From JAYSFC01 sp041913505 (lineage in GTDB: Bacteria; Pseudomonadota; Gammaproteobacteria; Burkholderiales; Burkholderiaceae_C), in the NCBI GenBank assembly GCA_041913505.1, contig JAYSFC010000012.1, positions 1 through 41,293 of the forward strand: a DNA stretch of 41,293 bases, written 5' to 3'. The stretch's first letter is position 1; each line of letters opens with the position of its first letter. Both the position numbers and the translations under genes were made by a program. The notes beneath the pieces are model-generated. The model had not been told where the DNA came from, did not search any database, and saw only the letters and a program-made list of their open reading frames with translations. Positions 24,894 to 33,346 of the stretch are shown piece by piece.

Positions 24894-25706
24894 GTGACGC
24901 CGGTGCAGATGTTGCTGGATGTGCTGACCCGGGCGCCGGCCTGCCTGGTGGAGGTGGAGTCTACCCAAGGGTCGGTGCCGCGCGAGCGCGGGGCCTGGAT
25001 GGCCGTGACCAGCCAGGGACTGTTGGGAACCATCGGCGGGGGGCACCTTGAATTCGAGGCCGTGACCGAAGCGCGCCAGCGCCTGGCGGGCGTGGCGGGG
25101 GCCGCCGTGGTGCGCTATCCGCTCGGGCCCACCCTGGGCCAGTGCTGCGGCGGTGTGGTGTATCTGCGCTTCACGCGCGTGACGGCGGCCGACGCCCCCG
25201 CGCTGCGTACCCGCCTGGCGCAGCAGCGCACGCCCGTGGCGCTATTCGGGGGCGGTCATGTGGGCCAGGCGTTGGCGCATGTGCTCGCGCCGCTGCCCTT
25301 TGCGCTGACCTGGATCGACAGCCGCGACGGCGTTTTCCCCGATCCGCCGCCCGAGGGCGCGCAGTGCGAACATTCCGACCCGGTGCAGGCTGCCGTGCCT
25401 GCTCTGGCGCCGGGTGCGTTCGTCCTCATCATGAGCTTCAGCCATGCCGAGGACCTCGACGTGGTGGCTACCTGCCTCAAGCGCCAACGCCTGCAGGGCG
25501 ATCTGCCCTTCATCGGCCTGATCGGCAGCAAGACCAAGTGGGCCACCTTCAGCCACCGCTTGCTCGACCGGGGGTTCATGCCCGATGAACTGGCGTGGGT
25601 GACCTGTCCGATTGGCGTGCCCGGCATCCAGGGCAAGGAGCCCGAGGTGATTGCCGTGGCGGTGGCGGCCCAGCTCCTCCAGATGCGCTCCCGGGAGATG
25701 ACTTAG
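24894..25706 (+). CDS. xdhC: Xanthine dehydrogenase accessory protein XdhC
   Basis: 270 residues, GTG start behind AGAGGA. XdhC binds the molybdenum cofactor, helps its sulfuration and inserts it into xanthine dehydrogenase, which makes urate. Visible: SVPRERGAWMAV and GTIGGGHLEFEAV near the N-terminus, LGQCCGGVV with the conserved cysteine pair, the Rossmann-like VALFGGGHVGQALAHVL from about residue 116, and FIGLIGSKTKWATFSHRLL then TCPIGVPGIQGKEPEVIAVA at the end. The catalytic subunit genes xdhA and xdhB are not in the window, although they are usually next to xdhC. Confidence 0.94.
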   Translation: MTPVQMLLDVLTRAPACLVEVESTQGSVPRERGAWMAVTSQGLLGTIGGGHLEFEAVTEARQRLAGVAGAAVVRYPLGPTLGQCCGGVVYLRFTRVTAADAPALRTRLAQQRTPVALFGGGHVGQALAHVLAPLPFALTWIDSRDGVFPDPPPEGAQCEHSDPVQAAVPALAPGAFVLIMSFSHAEDLDVVATCLKRQRLQGDLPFIGLIGSKTKWATFSHRLLDRGFMPDELAWVTCPIGVPGIQGKEPEVIAVAVAAQLLQMRSREMT

Positions 25707-25745
25707 GGTCATTCCCAGGGTGACAGGGCCTGGAAACGTACACCA

Positions 25746-25761
25746 ATATTGCATACACTTC
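25746..25761 (+). promoter_or_regulatory. Putative GntR operator D, upstream of puuD
   Basis: ATATTGCATACACTTC, one change in the palindrome core (TGCATACA at 25750-25757) relative to the other copies. It lies 137 bases before the puuD start and 39 after the xdhC stop. Confidence 0.62.
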
Positions 25762-25866
25762 GCTTCCCTAGATTGGTCGCAGCGGTGCCCGGCGGTTCAT
25801 CACCCAGGTGCGCGGCCTCTTCGTTCTGCTCAGAGCGCCCGCAGTGGTGAGCAGGTTGCACACAAA

Positions 25867-25885
25867 GCGGCATCCTCCATGCCGC
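25867..25885 (+). promoter_or_regulatory. Hairpin just before the puuD ribosome-binding site
   Basis: Perfect 7-bp stem GCGGCAT (25867-25873) and ATGCCGC (25879-25885) with loop CCTCC, directly followed by AAGG (25886-25889) and, nine bases on, the ATG. It is in the leader of the puuD transcript and may affect translation or mRNA stability. There is no T-run, so it is not a terminator. Confidence 0.45.
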
Positions 25886-25898
25886 AAGGTTGAGAAAC

Positions 25899-27119
25899 AT
25901 GGAAAGCTACCTTCTCGACTGGGCCAACCTGCTGCTGCGCTGGCTCCACGTCATCACCGCCATTGCCTGGGTCGGCTCCTCGTTCTACTTTGTCTTTCTC
26001 GACAGCAGCCTCACGCCGCCTGTCGATGAAGACCTCAAGAAGCAGGGCGTGAACGGTGAACTCTGGGCCGTGCACGGCGGCGGGTTCTACCACCCCGTCA
26101 AGTTCAACGTCTCGCCGCCGAAGCTGCCCGACCACCTGCACTGGTTCTACTGGGAGAGCTACACCACCTGGCTGAGCGGCTTCGCGCTGCTCTCGGTGTC
26201 CTATCTTTGGAATGCCAAGATCTACCTGGTCAACCCGGCCAACCCCGGTGCCATGGGCCCGGGTACGGCCATCGTGGCCGCTCTGGCGTTTCTGGTCGTG
26301 TTCTGGCTGCTGTACGACGGCATCTGCCGCGTCTTCGGCCAGAGGAAGAACGGCGACGCCATCGTGGGTGCCATGGTGTTGGGGCTGGTCTGCATCGCGG
26401 CCTTTCTGGCGTGCCACATCTTCCCGGGCCAGGCAGCGTTCCTGCTGATGGGCGCGATGCTCGCGACTTCGATGAGTGCCAACGTGTTCTTCTGGATCAT
26501 TCCCGGCCAGCGCAAGGTTGTGAAGGCCCTCAAGGGAGGCCAGCCCGTGGATCCGATCCATGGCAAGCGTGGCAAGCAGCGCAGCGTGCACAACACCTAT
26601 TTCACGCTGCCTGTGCTGTTTGCCATGCTGTCCAACCACTACGGCTGGCTCTACAGCCACGAACTGAACTGGCTGGTGCTGATCCTGATGATGTTCGCGG
26701 GCGCGGCCATCCGCCAGTTCTTCGTGATGCGCCATGGCTACAAGCTGGGCCGCAATGCCCATCCCTGGCCTTATGCGCTGGTGGGGGTGCTGGTGCTGAT
26801 CGGTACGGCGCTATGGCTCAAGCCCGTACCCACGCCCGCAGCACCGTCCGCCGCGCCCGCTGCCGCTGCTGATGGCGCGGTCGGCTATGCCCAAATCGCG
26901 CCATTCTTTCAGCAGCATTGCGTGGTCTGCCACGGGTCGGCGGTACAGCAGAAGAATGTGCGCCTCGATTCGGCCGAGCAGGTCAAGGCCCATGCGCCGC
27001 AGATTTACCAGCAGGTGGTACAGCTGCGCAAAATGCCGTTCGGCAACCCCGGCGCGCTGACCGAGGATGAGCGCAACCTGATCAAGCGCTGGTACGAATC
27101 GGGCGCACCGGTCAACTGA
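25899..27119 (+). CDS. puuD: Membrane-bound urate oxidase PuuD with cytochrome c domain
   Basis: 406 residues from the ATG at 25899, AAGG nine bases upstream; a TTG three codons earlier is an alternative. PuuD oxidises urate to 5-hydroxyisourate. It is unrelated to cofactor-free uricase: an N-terminal polytopic domain (eight or so membrane helices, starting LLLRWLHVITAIAWVGSSFY) passes electrons to a C-terminal cytochrome c. The haem site CVVCH is at 341-345 and the probable axial Met is Met379 in RKMPFGNP. A Pro/Ala-rich linker (about 310-325) joins the two. Electrons should go to the respiratory chain, so no H2O2 is made. It ends 8 bp inside the end of the convergent EAL-GGDEF gene. Confidence 0.95.
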   Translation: MESYLLDWANLLLRWLHVITAIAWVGSSFYFVFLDSSLTPPVDEDLKKQGVNGELWAVHGGGFYHPVKFNVSPPKLPDHLHWFYWESYTTWLSGFALLSVSYLWNAKIYLVNPANPGAMGPGTAIVAALAFLVVFWLLYDGICRVFGQRKNGDAIVGAMVLGLVCIAAFLACHIFPGQAAFLLMGAMLATSMSANVFFWIIPGQRKVVKALKGGQPVDPIHGKRGKQRSVHNTYFTLPVLFAMLSNHYGWLYSHELNWLVLILMMFAGAAIRQFFVMRHGYKLGRNAHPWPYALVGVLVLIGTALWLKPVPTPAAPSAAPAAAADGAVGYAQIAPFFQQHCVVCHGSAVQQKNVRLDSAEQVKAHAPQIYQQVVQLRKMPFGNPGALTEDERNLIKRWYESGAPVN

Positions 27120-29028
27120 CCTCAGCGCCCCGTACCGCCAGACCTGCCGCCTCATGGCGGCCTGCGGGTTTGCTGCAGGTTTCGTTTTTTGCGCAGGCTT
27201 CGTGCGCAGCACAGGTCTCGTGCACCGCTATGCCCCGGGGGGCCAGCTTGGCATCGTGCTTGGCCATCGCAGCGAGGTTGGCCACCTCCTCGGCCCTGCG
27301 CAGGCGGCCCGGCTGGATGCGCAGCGCACCGATGGCGAGCGTGGTGCACGCGAAGAAGCGCTTCACGCCATGCCGGTCCTCGGCCCAGATTCCGCCGGCC
27401 TGGCGCGCGGGCTCGTCGTACAGCATGTGCGCCTCGCGTGCGAATTCATCCACGATGGCCTGGCAGCGCTGCATCCAGTCGCTGCTCTGGAAGAGCAGGA
27501 TGAAATCGTCGCCTCCCACATGGCCCACGAAGTCGCGCCGCGCATCGCAGTGCGCCACAGCCAGGCGCGCTACGAGGCGGATCATCTGGTCGCCGCGCCA
27601 GTAGCCGTAGTAGTCGTTGAACGGCTTGAAGTGGTTGAGGTCGGCGTAGCAGGCCACGAACTCGGTGCCGCTCTCGAGTAGCCGCTGCACGTGCAGGCTG
27701 ATCGGAATGTTGCCTGGCAGGAAGGTGAGCGGGTTGGCGTGGCGCGCGGCCTCGATGCGCGCCTCGGTCACGCTGCGCACGAGCTGCTCGCCGGTGCCTA
27801 GGCCCACGTAGCGGCCGTTGTCGGTGACGATGAAGCCGTCGTTCAGGTAGCGCTGGTCCTGCGAGGTGAGGATGCCCACGAGCTGGTCGACATCGCAATC
27901 GATCTCCACCACGCGCGGCGCATGGTTGGCGAATGCCATGCAGGACTTGCGGCCATGCACCTCGCGGAAGTACAGCGTGGCGTAATGGTTCATGAACTGC
28001 TGGCGGTTGATGAGCGCCACGGGCTGGCCCGCGGCATTCACCAAGGCCAGCGCGTGCAGCTGCGGATGCTCCTTGAACAGCGCGGCCACGGCGTCGTTGC
28101 TGCTCTCGGGCGTGGCCGGGGGGGCCTGCACCATGAGCAGGCTGCGCAGGATGCCGGGGCGAGCGCTCTGGCCCAGGTGCGGCAACACGGCCACACGCCG
28201 GTCGTGCAGGACGTCGAGCGCCGCGGCCTCAATGGCCTCGCGCGGGATGGGGGCGGGGCGTCCGAGCAGCCAGCCCTGGCCATAGGGAATGCCCAGGTCG
28301 CGCAGCGCGCGCAGGTCATCGCGCGTCTCGATGCCCTCGGCGATCAGCGTGGTGCCGAATACGTCGGCGATGCCCCGCAGGGCCTGGAGCATTTGTAACT
28401 GCTCGGGATGGTCGCTGATGTCGCGTATGAAGTATTTGTCGATCTTCACGTAATCGGGCTTGACCTCGGCCCATAGGCGCAGGCTGGAGCGCCCATCGCC
28501 GAAGTCGTCAAGCGCAAGGCGCGTTCCCGCTGCATGCACTTCCCGCAGCGCACCGCGCAGCGGCGCGAGGTCGGTCACGCGTTCATGCTCGGTGATCTCG
28601 AGCACGAGCATGCGTGCGGTCACGCCGAGGGTGTGCACGGTGTCGGCCCACAGGCCAGCGCCGCACTGGGCCACGGCCTGTATCAGAGCATCGGCGCTGA
28701 TGTTGACGAACAGCCGCCCCGGCGCGTCCATCCGTCCCCACTGGCTCAGCGCAGTGCACAGGCAGGCAATCTCGAAGTCCTGCAGGATGCGCTCGCGCCG
28801 AGCCTGCTCCAACAGCATGTCGGGGGTGTGCAGTGCGGTGCCCTGCGGGCCCCGGATCAGGGCCTCGTGGGCGTAGATCGCGCCCTCGCGCAGGTCGCCC
28901 AGGGGCTGGAAAACGCAGGACAGCCCACCCTCTCGGACAAGGCGTGCCAGCGGGCCCTCACCATGGCGCAAATCCGGTGAAAGCGCGGCCATGACGGCGG
29001 CAAGCGCGTTCTGTTTGCAGTACGTCAT
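27112..29028 (-). CDS. EAL-CBS-GGDEF cyclic-di-GMP protein
   Basis: 638 residues, no membrane segment seen. The EAL phosphodiesterase domain comes first (about 30-270) with the active-site set intact: EALIRG (55-60), NISA, EITEHE, DDFGDGRSSL, VKIDKYF, AEGIET, GQGWLLGRP. A CBS-pair-like region follows (about 300-430). The C-terminal GGDEF-type domain has GGDD at 505-508 and the YADLNHFKPFNDYYG motif. GGDD F is a change at the fourth position (E to D), so cyclase activity is uncertain. The order EAL then GGDEF is the reverse of the usual one. A hairpin abuts the start codon (29030-29064). The tail has several cysteines (ETCAAHEACAKNETC). Confidence 0.9.
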   Translation of the reverse strand: MTYCKQNALAAVMAALSPDLRHGEGPLARLVREGGLSCVFQPLGDLREGAIYAHEALIRGPQGTALHTPDMLLEQARRERILQDFEIACLCTALSQWGRMDAPGRLFVNISADALIQAVAQCGAGLWADTVHTLGVTARMLVLEITEHERVTDLAPLRGALREVHAAGTRLALDDFGDGRSSLRLWAEVKPDYVKIDKYFIRDISDHPEQLQMLQALRGIADVFGTTLIAEGIETRDDLRALRDLGIPYGQGWLLGRPAPIPREAIEAAALDVLHDRRVAVLPHLGQSARPGILRSLLMVQAPPATPESSNDAVAALFKEHPQLHALALVNAAGQPVALINRQQFMNHYATLYFREVHGRKSCMAFANHAPRVVEIDCDVDQLVGILTSQDQRYLNDGFIVTDNGRYVGLGTGEQLVRSVTEARIEAARHANPLTFLPGNIPISLHVQRLLESGTEFVACYADLNHFKPFNDYYGYWRGDQMIRLVARLAVAHCDARRDFVGHVGGDDFILLFQSSDWMQRCQAIVDEFAREAHMLYDEPARQAGGIWAEDRHGVKRFFACTTLAIGALRIQPGRLRRAEEVANLAAMAKHDAKLAPRGIAVHETCAAHEACAKNETCSKPAGRHEAAGLAVRGAEVS

Positions 29029-29029
29029 T

Positions 29030-29064
29030 GGTTACAGCCTGTCACTTTTCCCGGGGCTGTAACC
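29030..29064. promoter_or_regulatory. 10-bp inverted repeat abutting the start of the EAL-GGDEF gene
   Basis: Perfect arms GGTTACAGCC (29030-29039) and GGCTGTAACC (29055-29064), 15-base spacer. On the mRNA the stem would end one base before the AUG and no clear ribosome site is left free. It may be a repressor site or a translation-controlling hairpin. Confidence 0.6.
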
Positions 29065-29194
29065 TTACCGTCGACGAATGACAGGCCTGTGAACGGTATT
29101 TGTCATTAATCTTGGAAGGGGTATATGCTATATATTTTATAGCACACGAATGCCGAGCCAATAGGGCGTGCGCGTGCCCTGGTGCGCATGGTGT

Positions 29195-29208
29195 TTGATT
29201 TCCCTCAA
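29195..29208. promoter_or_regulatory. Fnr/Crp-type box upstream of the Crp/Fnr gene
   Basis: TTGATTTCCCTCAA, matching the Fnr consensus TTGAT-N4-ATCAA with one difference. It is 35 bases before the start of the Crp/Fnr-family gene, a position expected for autoregulation or control by another Fnr-type protein. Confidence 0.65.
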
Positions 29209-29243
29209 AGCTCCGAACGGTGGGGCGCGGCACAGTTCCAGCC

Positions 29244-29867
29244 ATGTTTCTCACTCCGTCTTTCGACCCGTCCGCACAGGCCGAAGTGGTGGCGCCTGGC
29301 GAGGTACTGCGCCTGCGCAACCAACGGCCCACCGCTGTTCTGCACATCGACAGCGGCCGCGTGCTGCTGGGCGTGCGTGAGGGGGGGGTGATGCGCCATC
29401 AACTCGGTGTGGTCGAGGGGCCCGCATGGCTGGATGCGGCCTCGGTGCTGCTCGAGCAACCTTGCGCCGTGGACATGGTCGCCGAAACCGCCGTGCAGTT
29501 GCGCAGCGTGCCGCGCGAAACCTTCCTGCGCGGCTTCGGGGTGCTGCCTGCTTCGGTGCAGGGCTTGGTGCGCGATCTCGCAGCGGGCTATTGCCAGCAG
29601 ACCGAGCTGGCGGTGAGTCGCCTTGCGCAGGACGCCGAGGCGCGCTGCGCACAGTGGCTGCTGCGGCATGCGCAGAACGATGGCAACGGTGCGCTGCGTG
29701 TAACGCTGCACCAGCGCAAGCGCCTGATTGCGGCCCAGCTCGGCATCGCACCCGAAACGCTCTCGCGCGTATTGCGCCACCTGCGCGAGCATGGCCTGAT
29801 CTCTGGCACGGGCAACGTGCTCGCCCTGCCGCAGCCACGTGCGCTGCAGATGGTGGCTGGTAGCTGA
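29244..29867 (+). CDS. Crp/Fnr-family transcriptional regulator
   Basis: 207 residues from the ATG at 29244. A cupin-like cNMP-binding domain (about 10-110) is followed by a long dimer helix and a winged helix-turn-helix with RKRLIAAQLGIAPETLSRVL and REHGLISGTGNVLALP. The cysteine cluster that holds the iron-sulfur centre in Fnr is absent, and the cNMP phosphate cassette (GE...RSA) is not recognisable, so it may be of the DNR or another redox/NO group. The recognition helix P-E-T-L-S-R fits Fnr-like DNA sites (E-SR). It lies between two cyclic-di-GMP genes. A run of eight G occurs in the coding region at 29381-29388. Confidence 0.85.
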   Translation: MFLTPSFDPSAQAEVVAPGEVLRLRNQRPTAVLHIDSGRVLLGVREGGVMRHQLGVVEGPAWLDAASVLLEQPCAVDMVAETAVQLRSVPRETFLRGFGVLPASVQGLVRDLAAGYCQQTELAVSRLAQDAEARCAQWLLRHAQNDGNGALRVTLHQRKRLIAAQLGIAPETLSRVLRHLREHGLISGTGNVLALPQPRALQMVAGS

Positions 29868-29970
29868 GCCTCTCTCCCTACACCCTTGCCGGGACCGCCG
29901 GCTCAGGGTTTCTCCCTGGAATCCACTGAGGGTTCCACCCAGGATTCGCGCGGGGCGTGCTGCGTATATT

Positions 29971-29990
29971 TGCCTGAGAACCTTCAGGCA
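29971..29990. promoter_or_regulatory. Palindrome upstream of the diguanylate cyclase gene
   Basis: TGCCTGA (29971-29977) and TCAGGCA (29984-29990) around GAACCT, 64 bases before the GGDEF gene. No T-run follows. Possible operator; nothing identifies its protein. Confidence 0.35.
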
Positions 29991-30054
29991 CGCAACGCTC
30001 CATGTCCGCTGTCCATGCCCCTGACGATTTGGCCTTACCTCCCGGGGGGCGCGT

Positions 30055-32112
30055 ATGACGCGTCCTGCGCATGGCCGTTTCGACACCCTGGTGGCATTCT
30101 GGTGGGCACCAGGGGCGATGGTGCTGCGCCTCATGCTCGTAGCGGCGTTGGCGGTAGGACTGGCAGGGGGCGCCGCTGCCTGGCTGGTGACCCGGGCTTC
30201 CGGGCAGGAAGTGGTGCGGCGCATCGTTGAGCAGCAGAACGACGAGGTCGAGATGCTGGCACGGCTGCTGGCGAGCAAGATCGAGCAGAGCCAGAAGGTG
30301 CTGGGTGCAGTGGCGGCGGGCATCACGCCGGCCATGCTCGACTCGCCCGCTGCGCTTGAATGGTTGATGCAGCAGGGGCTGCCGGCGGCCCGCTTTTTCG
30401 ACAGCCTGCAGGTGGCCCAGCCCAATGGTGAGCTCAGCGTCAATCTGCGCCACGGTCGCCTGGAGAAGGCCGATAGCCTCGACCCCGCCGAGCGTGATTA
30501 CCTGCGGCGCACCCTTGCGGACGGCAAGCCGCTCGTGTCCGAGCCCATTGCGGGCCGCACCGGCGATGCCCGCGTGATGTTCACCATGCCCCTGCACCGC
30601 GAGGACGGGGGCTTGCTGGGCGTGGTGGGTGGCGCGATCCGTCTGCAATCGCAGGGGTTGCTGCCGCCTTCGATGGCGCTGCCGCTGCGCGAGGATTCGC
30701 GCCTGATCGTTTTTACGCGCGATGGCACCATCCTCGCGCATTCGGAGCCTGCGCGCATCATGGGCCACGTGCGCGACGAGCCCGGCCTGTCACAGGTTTA
30801 TGCAGCCTGGCTGCGTCGCACGCAGCCCATCCTCGACGGCGCTACGACGCAGGTGCTGCCCCAGCACATCGTGAGCGTCGCGGGCATGCCGTTGCCGCAG
30901 TGGCTGGTGGCGCGCGTGAGCGATTCCCAGGCCCAGCTCGCGTCGGTGCGCGGCGCTCAGTACAACGCCTGGTGGGCCGCTTGCGCCGTGCTGCTGCTCA
31001 TTGCGCTTGCGGCCATGCTGTGCATGGCCTGGCTTGCGCAGCCACTGGCGCAGTTGCGCCACCGCGCGCCGCAGCTGCTGCAGGCCGACCCGGATGCGCT
31101 GGGGCCCTGGCCACGTTCGCGGGGCGAGGTCGATGCGCTGGTGGAGGTGTTTCGCGGCCTGGGGCGCCAGCGGGAGCAGCAGCGCGAGCGCCATGAGGCG
31201 CTCAGCGCGCAGTTCCAGGCCATTCTCGACGACGCGCCCGTGGGCATCGTGATCACACGCGATGGCCGGCTCGAGGTGTTGAGCCGCCAAGCCTGTCATA
31301 TGCTGGGCTACCCGGTGGAGGCGCTACGGGGCCAGCACGCACGCATGCTCTACGCCTGCGACGCCGACTATGAGAGCCTGGGCCGGCGTGTGCGCGACGA
31401 GTTCGCGGCGCACGGCGCCTTTGACGGCGACGTGTGCTTCATGCGCAAGGACGGCGGCCCCGTGTGGGCTCGGGTGCAGGGGCGCGGGCTCGGCGGTGGC
31501 GGGGCGAGCACGGGCACCGTGTGGATCCTCGAGGACATGACCGCTGCGCGCGAGGCGCTGCTCCAGCAGGACTGGGCCGCGCTGCACGATCCACTCACGC
31601 TGCTGGCCAACCGTATGGCGTTCGAGCAGCGCCTACAGCAGATGCTCGCGCAGCACTCCGCCTTCGGACGCGAGGCCGGAGATTGCGGCGTGGTGCTTTT
31701 TCTGGATCTGGACCACTTTACCGTGGTGAACGACGTGGCGGGGCATGACGCGGGCGACGACGTGCTGCGCCATGTCGCGCGCCTCATCGATGCGCAGGTA
31801 CGCCAGGTGGGCTGGGCTGCGCGGCTGGGGGGGGATGAGTTCGCCGTGGTTCTACCCGGCTGCGCACTGGCGCGCGGGCAGGCCGTGGCCGAGCAGCTGC
31901 GCGCGGCGTTGCAGGCCTGGGAGCCGTCATACCAGAGGCGCAGCTTCACGCTGGGCGCGAGCATCGGCCTCGTGGTACTCGACGCACGCCTGTCCAGCGT
32001 GGCTGAGGTGCTGCATGCGGCCGACATGGCCTGCTATGCCGCCAAACGCGCAGGGCGCAACCAGGTCGTCATGCACTCGCCTGAGGCGCTGGCCGCCCAG
32101 AGTGGCGGCTAG
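30055..32112 (+). CDS. Membrane diguanylate cyclase with PDC sensor, PAS and GGDEF domains
   Basis: 685 residues. A membrane segment at about 22-45 and another at about 305-325 enclose a periplasmic PDC/dCache-type sensor domain. A HAMP-like linker (about 325-375) leads to a PAS domain (about 385-500, AILDDAPVGIVITRDG to GTVWILEDMTAAREALL) and a C-terminal GGDEF domain (about 510-680). The active site GGDEF is intact at about 592, with DLDHFTVVNDVAGHDAGDDVL before it, so it should make cyclic-di-GMP. The inhibitory RxxD motif expected just before it reads RQVG, so product inhibition may be lost. The motif is encoded in a run of eight G. The ATG at 30055 has only a weak G-rich ribosome site. 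Confidence 0.88.
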   Translation: MTRPAHGRFDTLVAFWWAPGAMVLRLMLVAALAVGLAGGAAAWLVTRASGQEVVRRIVEQQNDEVEMLARLLASKIEQSQKVLGAVAAGITPAMLDSPAALEWLMQQGLPAARFFDSLQVAQPNGELSVNLRHGRLEKADSLDPAERDYLRRTLADGKPLVSEPIAGRTGDARVMFTMPLHREDGGLLGVVGGAIRLQSQGLLPPSMALPLREDSRLIVFTRDGTILAHSEPARIMGHVRDEPGLSQVYAAWLRRTQPILDGATTQVLPQHIVSVAGMPLPQWLVARVSDSQAQLASVRGAQYNAWWAACAVLLLIALAAMLCMAWLAQPLAQLRHRAPQLLQADPDALGPWPRSRGEVDALVEVFRGLGRQREQQRERHEALSAQFQAILDDAPVGIVITRDGRLEVLSRQACHMLGYPVEALRGQHARMLYACDADYESLGRRVRDEFAAHGAFDGDVCFMRKDGGPVWARVQGRGLGGGGASTGTVWILEDMTAAREALLQQDWAALHDPLTLLANRMAFEQRLQQMLAQHSAFGREAGDCGVVLFLDLDHFTVVNDVAGHDAGDDVLRHVARLIDAQVRQVGWAARLGGDEFAVVLPGCALARGQAVAEQLRAALQAWEPSYQRRSFTLGASIGLVVLDARLSSVAEVLHAADMACYAAKRAGRNQVVMHSPEALAAQSGG

Positions 32113-32130
32113 CAGCCTTCAGAGGAGCGC

Positions 32131-33084
32131 TTATTCCTGCTCGAGGAAACGCTGCGCGTCGAGCGCGGCCATGCAGCCCGTGCCTGCGCTTGTGATGGCC
32201 TGACGGTACACATGGTCCTGCACGTCGCCGGCTGCGAACACGCCGGGCACGCTGGTCTGCGTGGCGAAGCCCTTGAGCCCGCCCTGGGTGACGATGTAGC
32301 CGTTTTCCATCGCCAGCTGGCCCTGGAAGATCTCGGTATTGGGGGCGTGGCCGATGGCGATAAAGCAACCCTGCAGCGCGATGTCCTGCGTGCTGCCGTC
32401 CTGCGTGCTTTTCACGCGGATGCCCGTCACGCCGCTGCCATCGCCCAGCACTTCGTCGAGCGTGTGGAACAGCTTGAGTTCGATTTTGCCCGCAGCCACC
32501 TTCTCGTTGAGCTTGTCCACGAGGATGGGTTCGGCCTTGAACTTGTCGCGGCGGTGCACCAGCGTGACCTTGCGTGCGATGTTCGAGAGGTACAGGGCCT
32601 CCTCTACGGCGGTGTTGCCGCCGCCGACTACGCAGACATCCTGGTCGCGGTAGAAGAAGCCGTCGCAGGTCGCACAGCCCGAAACGCCCTTGCCCATGAA
32701 GTCAGTCTCGGAGGGCAGGCCCAGGTATTTGGCCGAGGCTCCTGTGGCGATGATGAGTGCGTCGCAGGTGTAGGTGCCGCTGTCGCCCTGGAGGGTGAAG
32801 GGGCGCTTGCTCAGGTCCACCTGGTTGATGTGGTCGAAGACGATCTGCGTCTTGAAGCGCTCCGCGTGCTCCAGGAACCGCTGCATCAGCTCGGGGCCTT
32901 GCACGCCGTTCACGTCGGCGGGCCAGTTGTCCACCTCCGTGGTAGTCATGAGCTGCCCGCCTTGGGCAATGCCGGTGACAAGCACGGGGTTCAGGTTTGC
33001 GCGGGCGGCATATACGGCGGCCGTGTAGCCGGCAGGGCCGGAGCCGAGGATGAGGACTTTGGCGTGTTGGGTCGTGGAGGACAT
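32131..33084 (-). CDS. trxB: Thioredoxin reductase
   Basis: 317 residues, typical size. It transfers electrons from NADPH via FAD and a disulfide to thioredoxin. Visible: the FAD motif LILGSGPAGYTAAVYAARA at residues 11-29, TTTEVDNWP, the redox site CATC at 137-140 followed by DG, the NADPH motif VCVVGGGNTAVEEALYL, and the C-terminal FAD motif GVFAAGDVQDHVYRQAITSAGTGC. It is convergent with the cyclase gene (18 bases apart) and divergent from ftsK across 262 bases in which no firm regulatory motif is seen. Confidence 0.97.
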   Translation of the reverse strand: MSSTTQHAKVLILGSGPAGYTAAVYAARANLNPVLVTGIAQGGQLMTTTEVDNWPADVNGVQGPELMQRFLEHAERFKTQIVFDHINQVDLSKRPFTLQGDSGTYTCDALIIATGASAKYLGLPSETDFMGKGVSGCATCDGFFYRDQDVCVVGGGNTAVEEALYLSNIARKVTLVHRRDKFKAEPILVDKLNEKVAAGKIELKLFHTLDEVLGDGSGVTGIRVKSTQDGSTQDIALQGCFIAIGHAPNTEIFQGQLAMENGYIVTQGGLKGFATQTSVPGVFAAGDVQDHVYRQAITSAGTGCMAALDAQRFLEQE

Positions 33085-33346
33085 GGTGGAAGTGATGTGG
33101 CGGTTGGTTCGCGCCCACTAGCCGGGCGCATGTGCTGGGCATCTGGGGCGTAAAGCGTGAGTATCAAGCTTTCGCAGTACCCTCGGGGTGGCGGTAGTTT
33201 CAATCACGGTGATTGTAAGAACCCATCGTCCCGCGCCGCTGGTGCCGCTGATGCCGGTGGGGCGGGTGGGGGCCTTGGGGCCCTTGGCGTGCAGCTTTGT
33301 AACCGATTTTGCGCGGGGCTTGGGGTAAGCTCGGCAGGCTTCGCCT

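Noticed and set aside
29126..29144. TGCTATA-TATTT-TATAGCA palindrome upstream of the Crp/Fnr gene as a terminator or a further copy of the dispersed repeat
   Set aside because: It lacks a GC stem and does not show the ordered blocks of the repeat. It is probably just AT-rich promoter DNA.
29381..29388. Eight-G run in the Crp/Fnr gene as a phase-variation switch
   Set aside because: The frame is intact, and runs of seven or eight G occur in several genes here (for example 16043-16049 in glxR), so this is expected from base composition.
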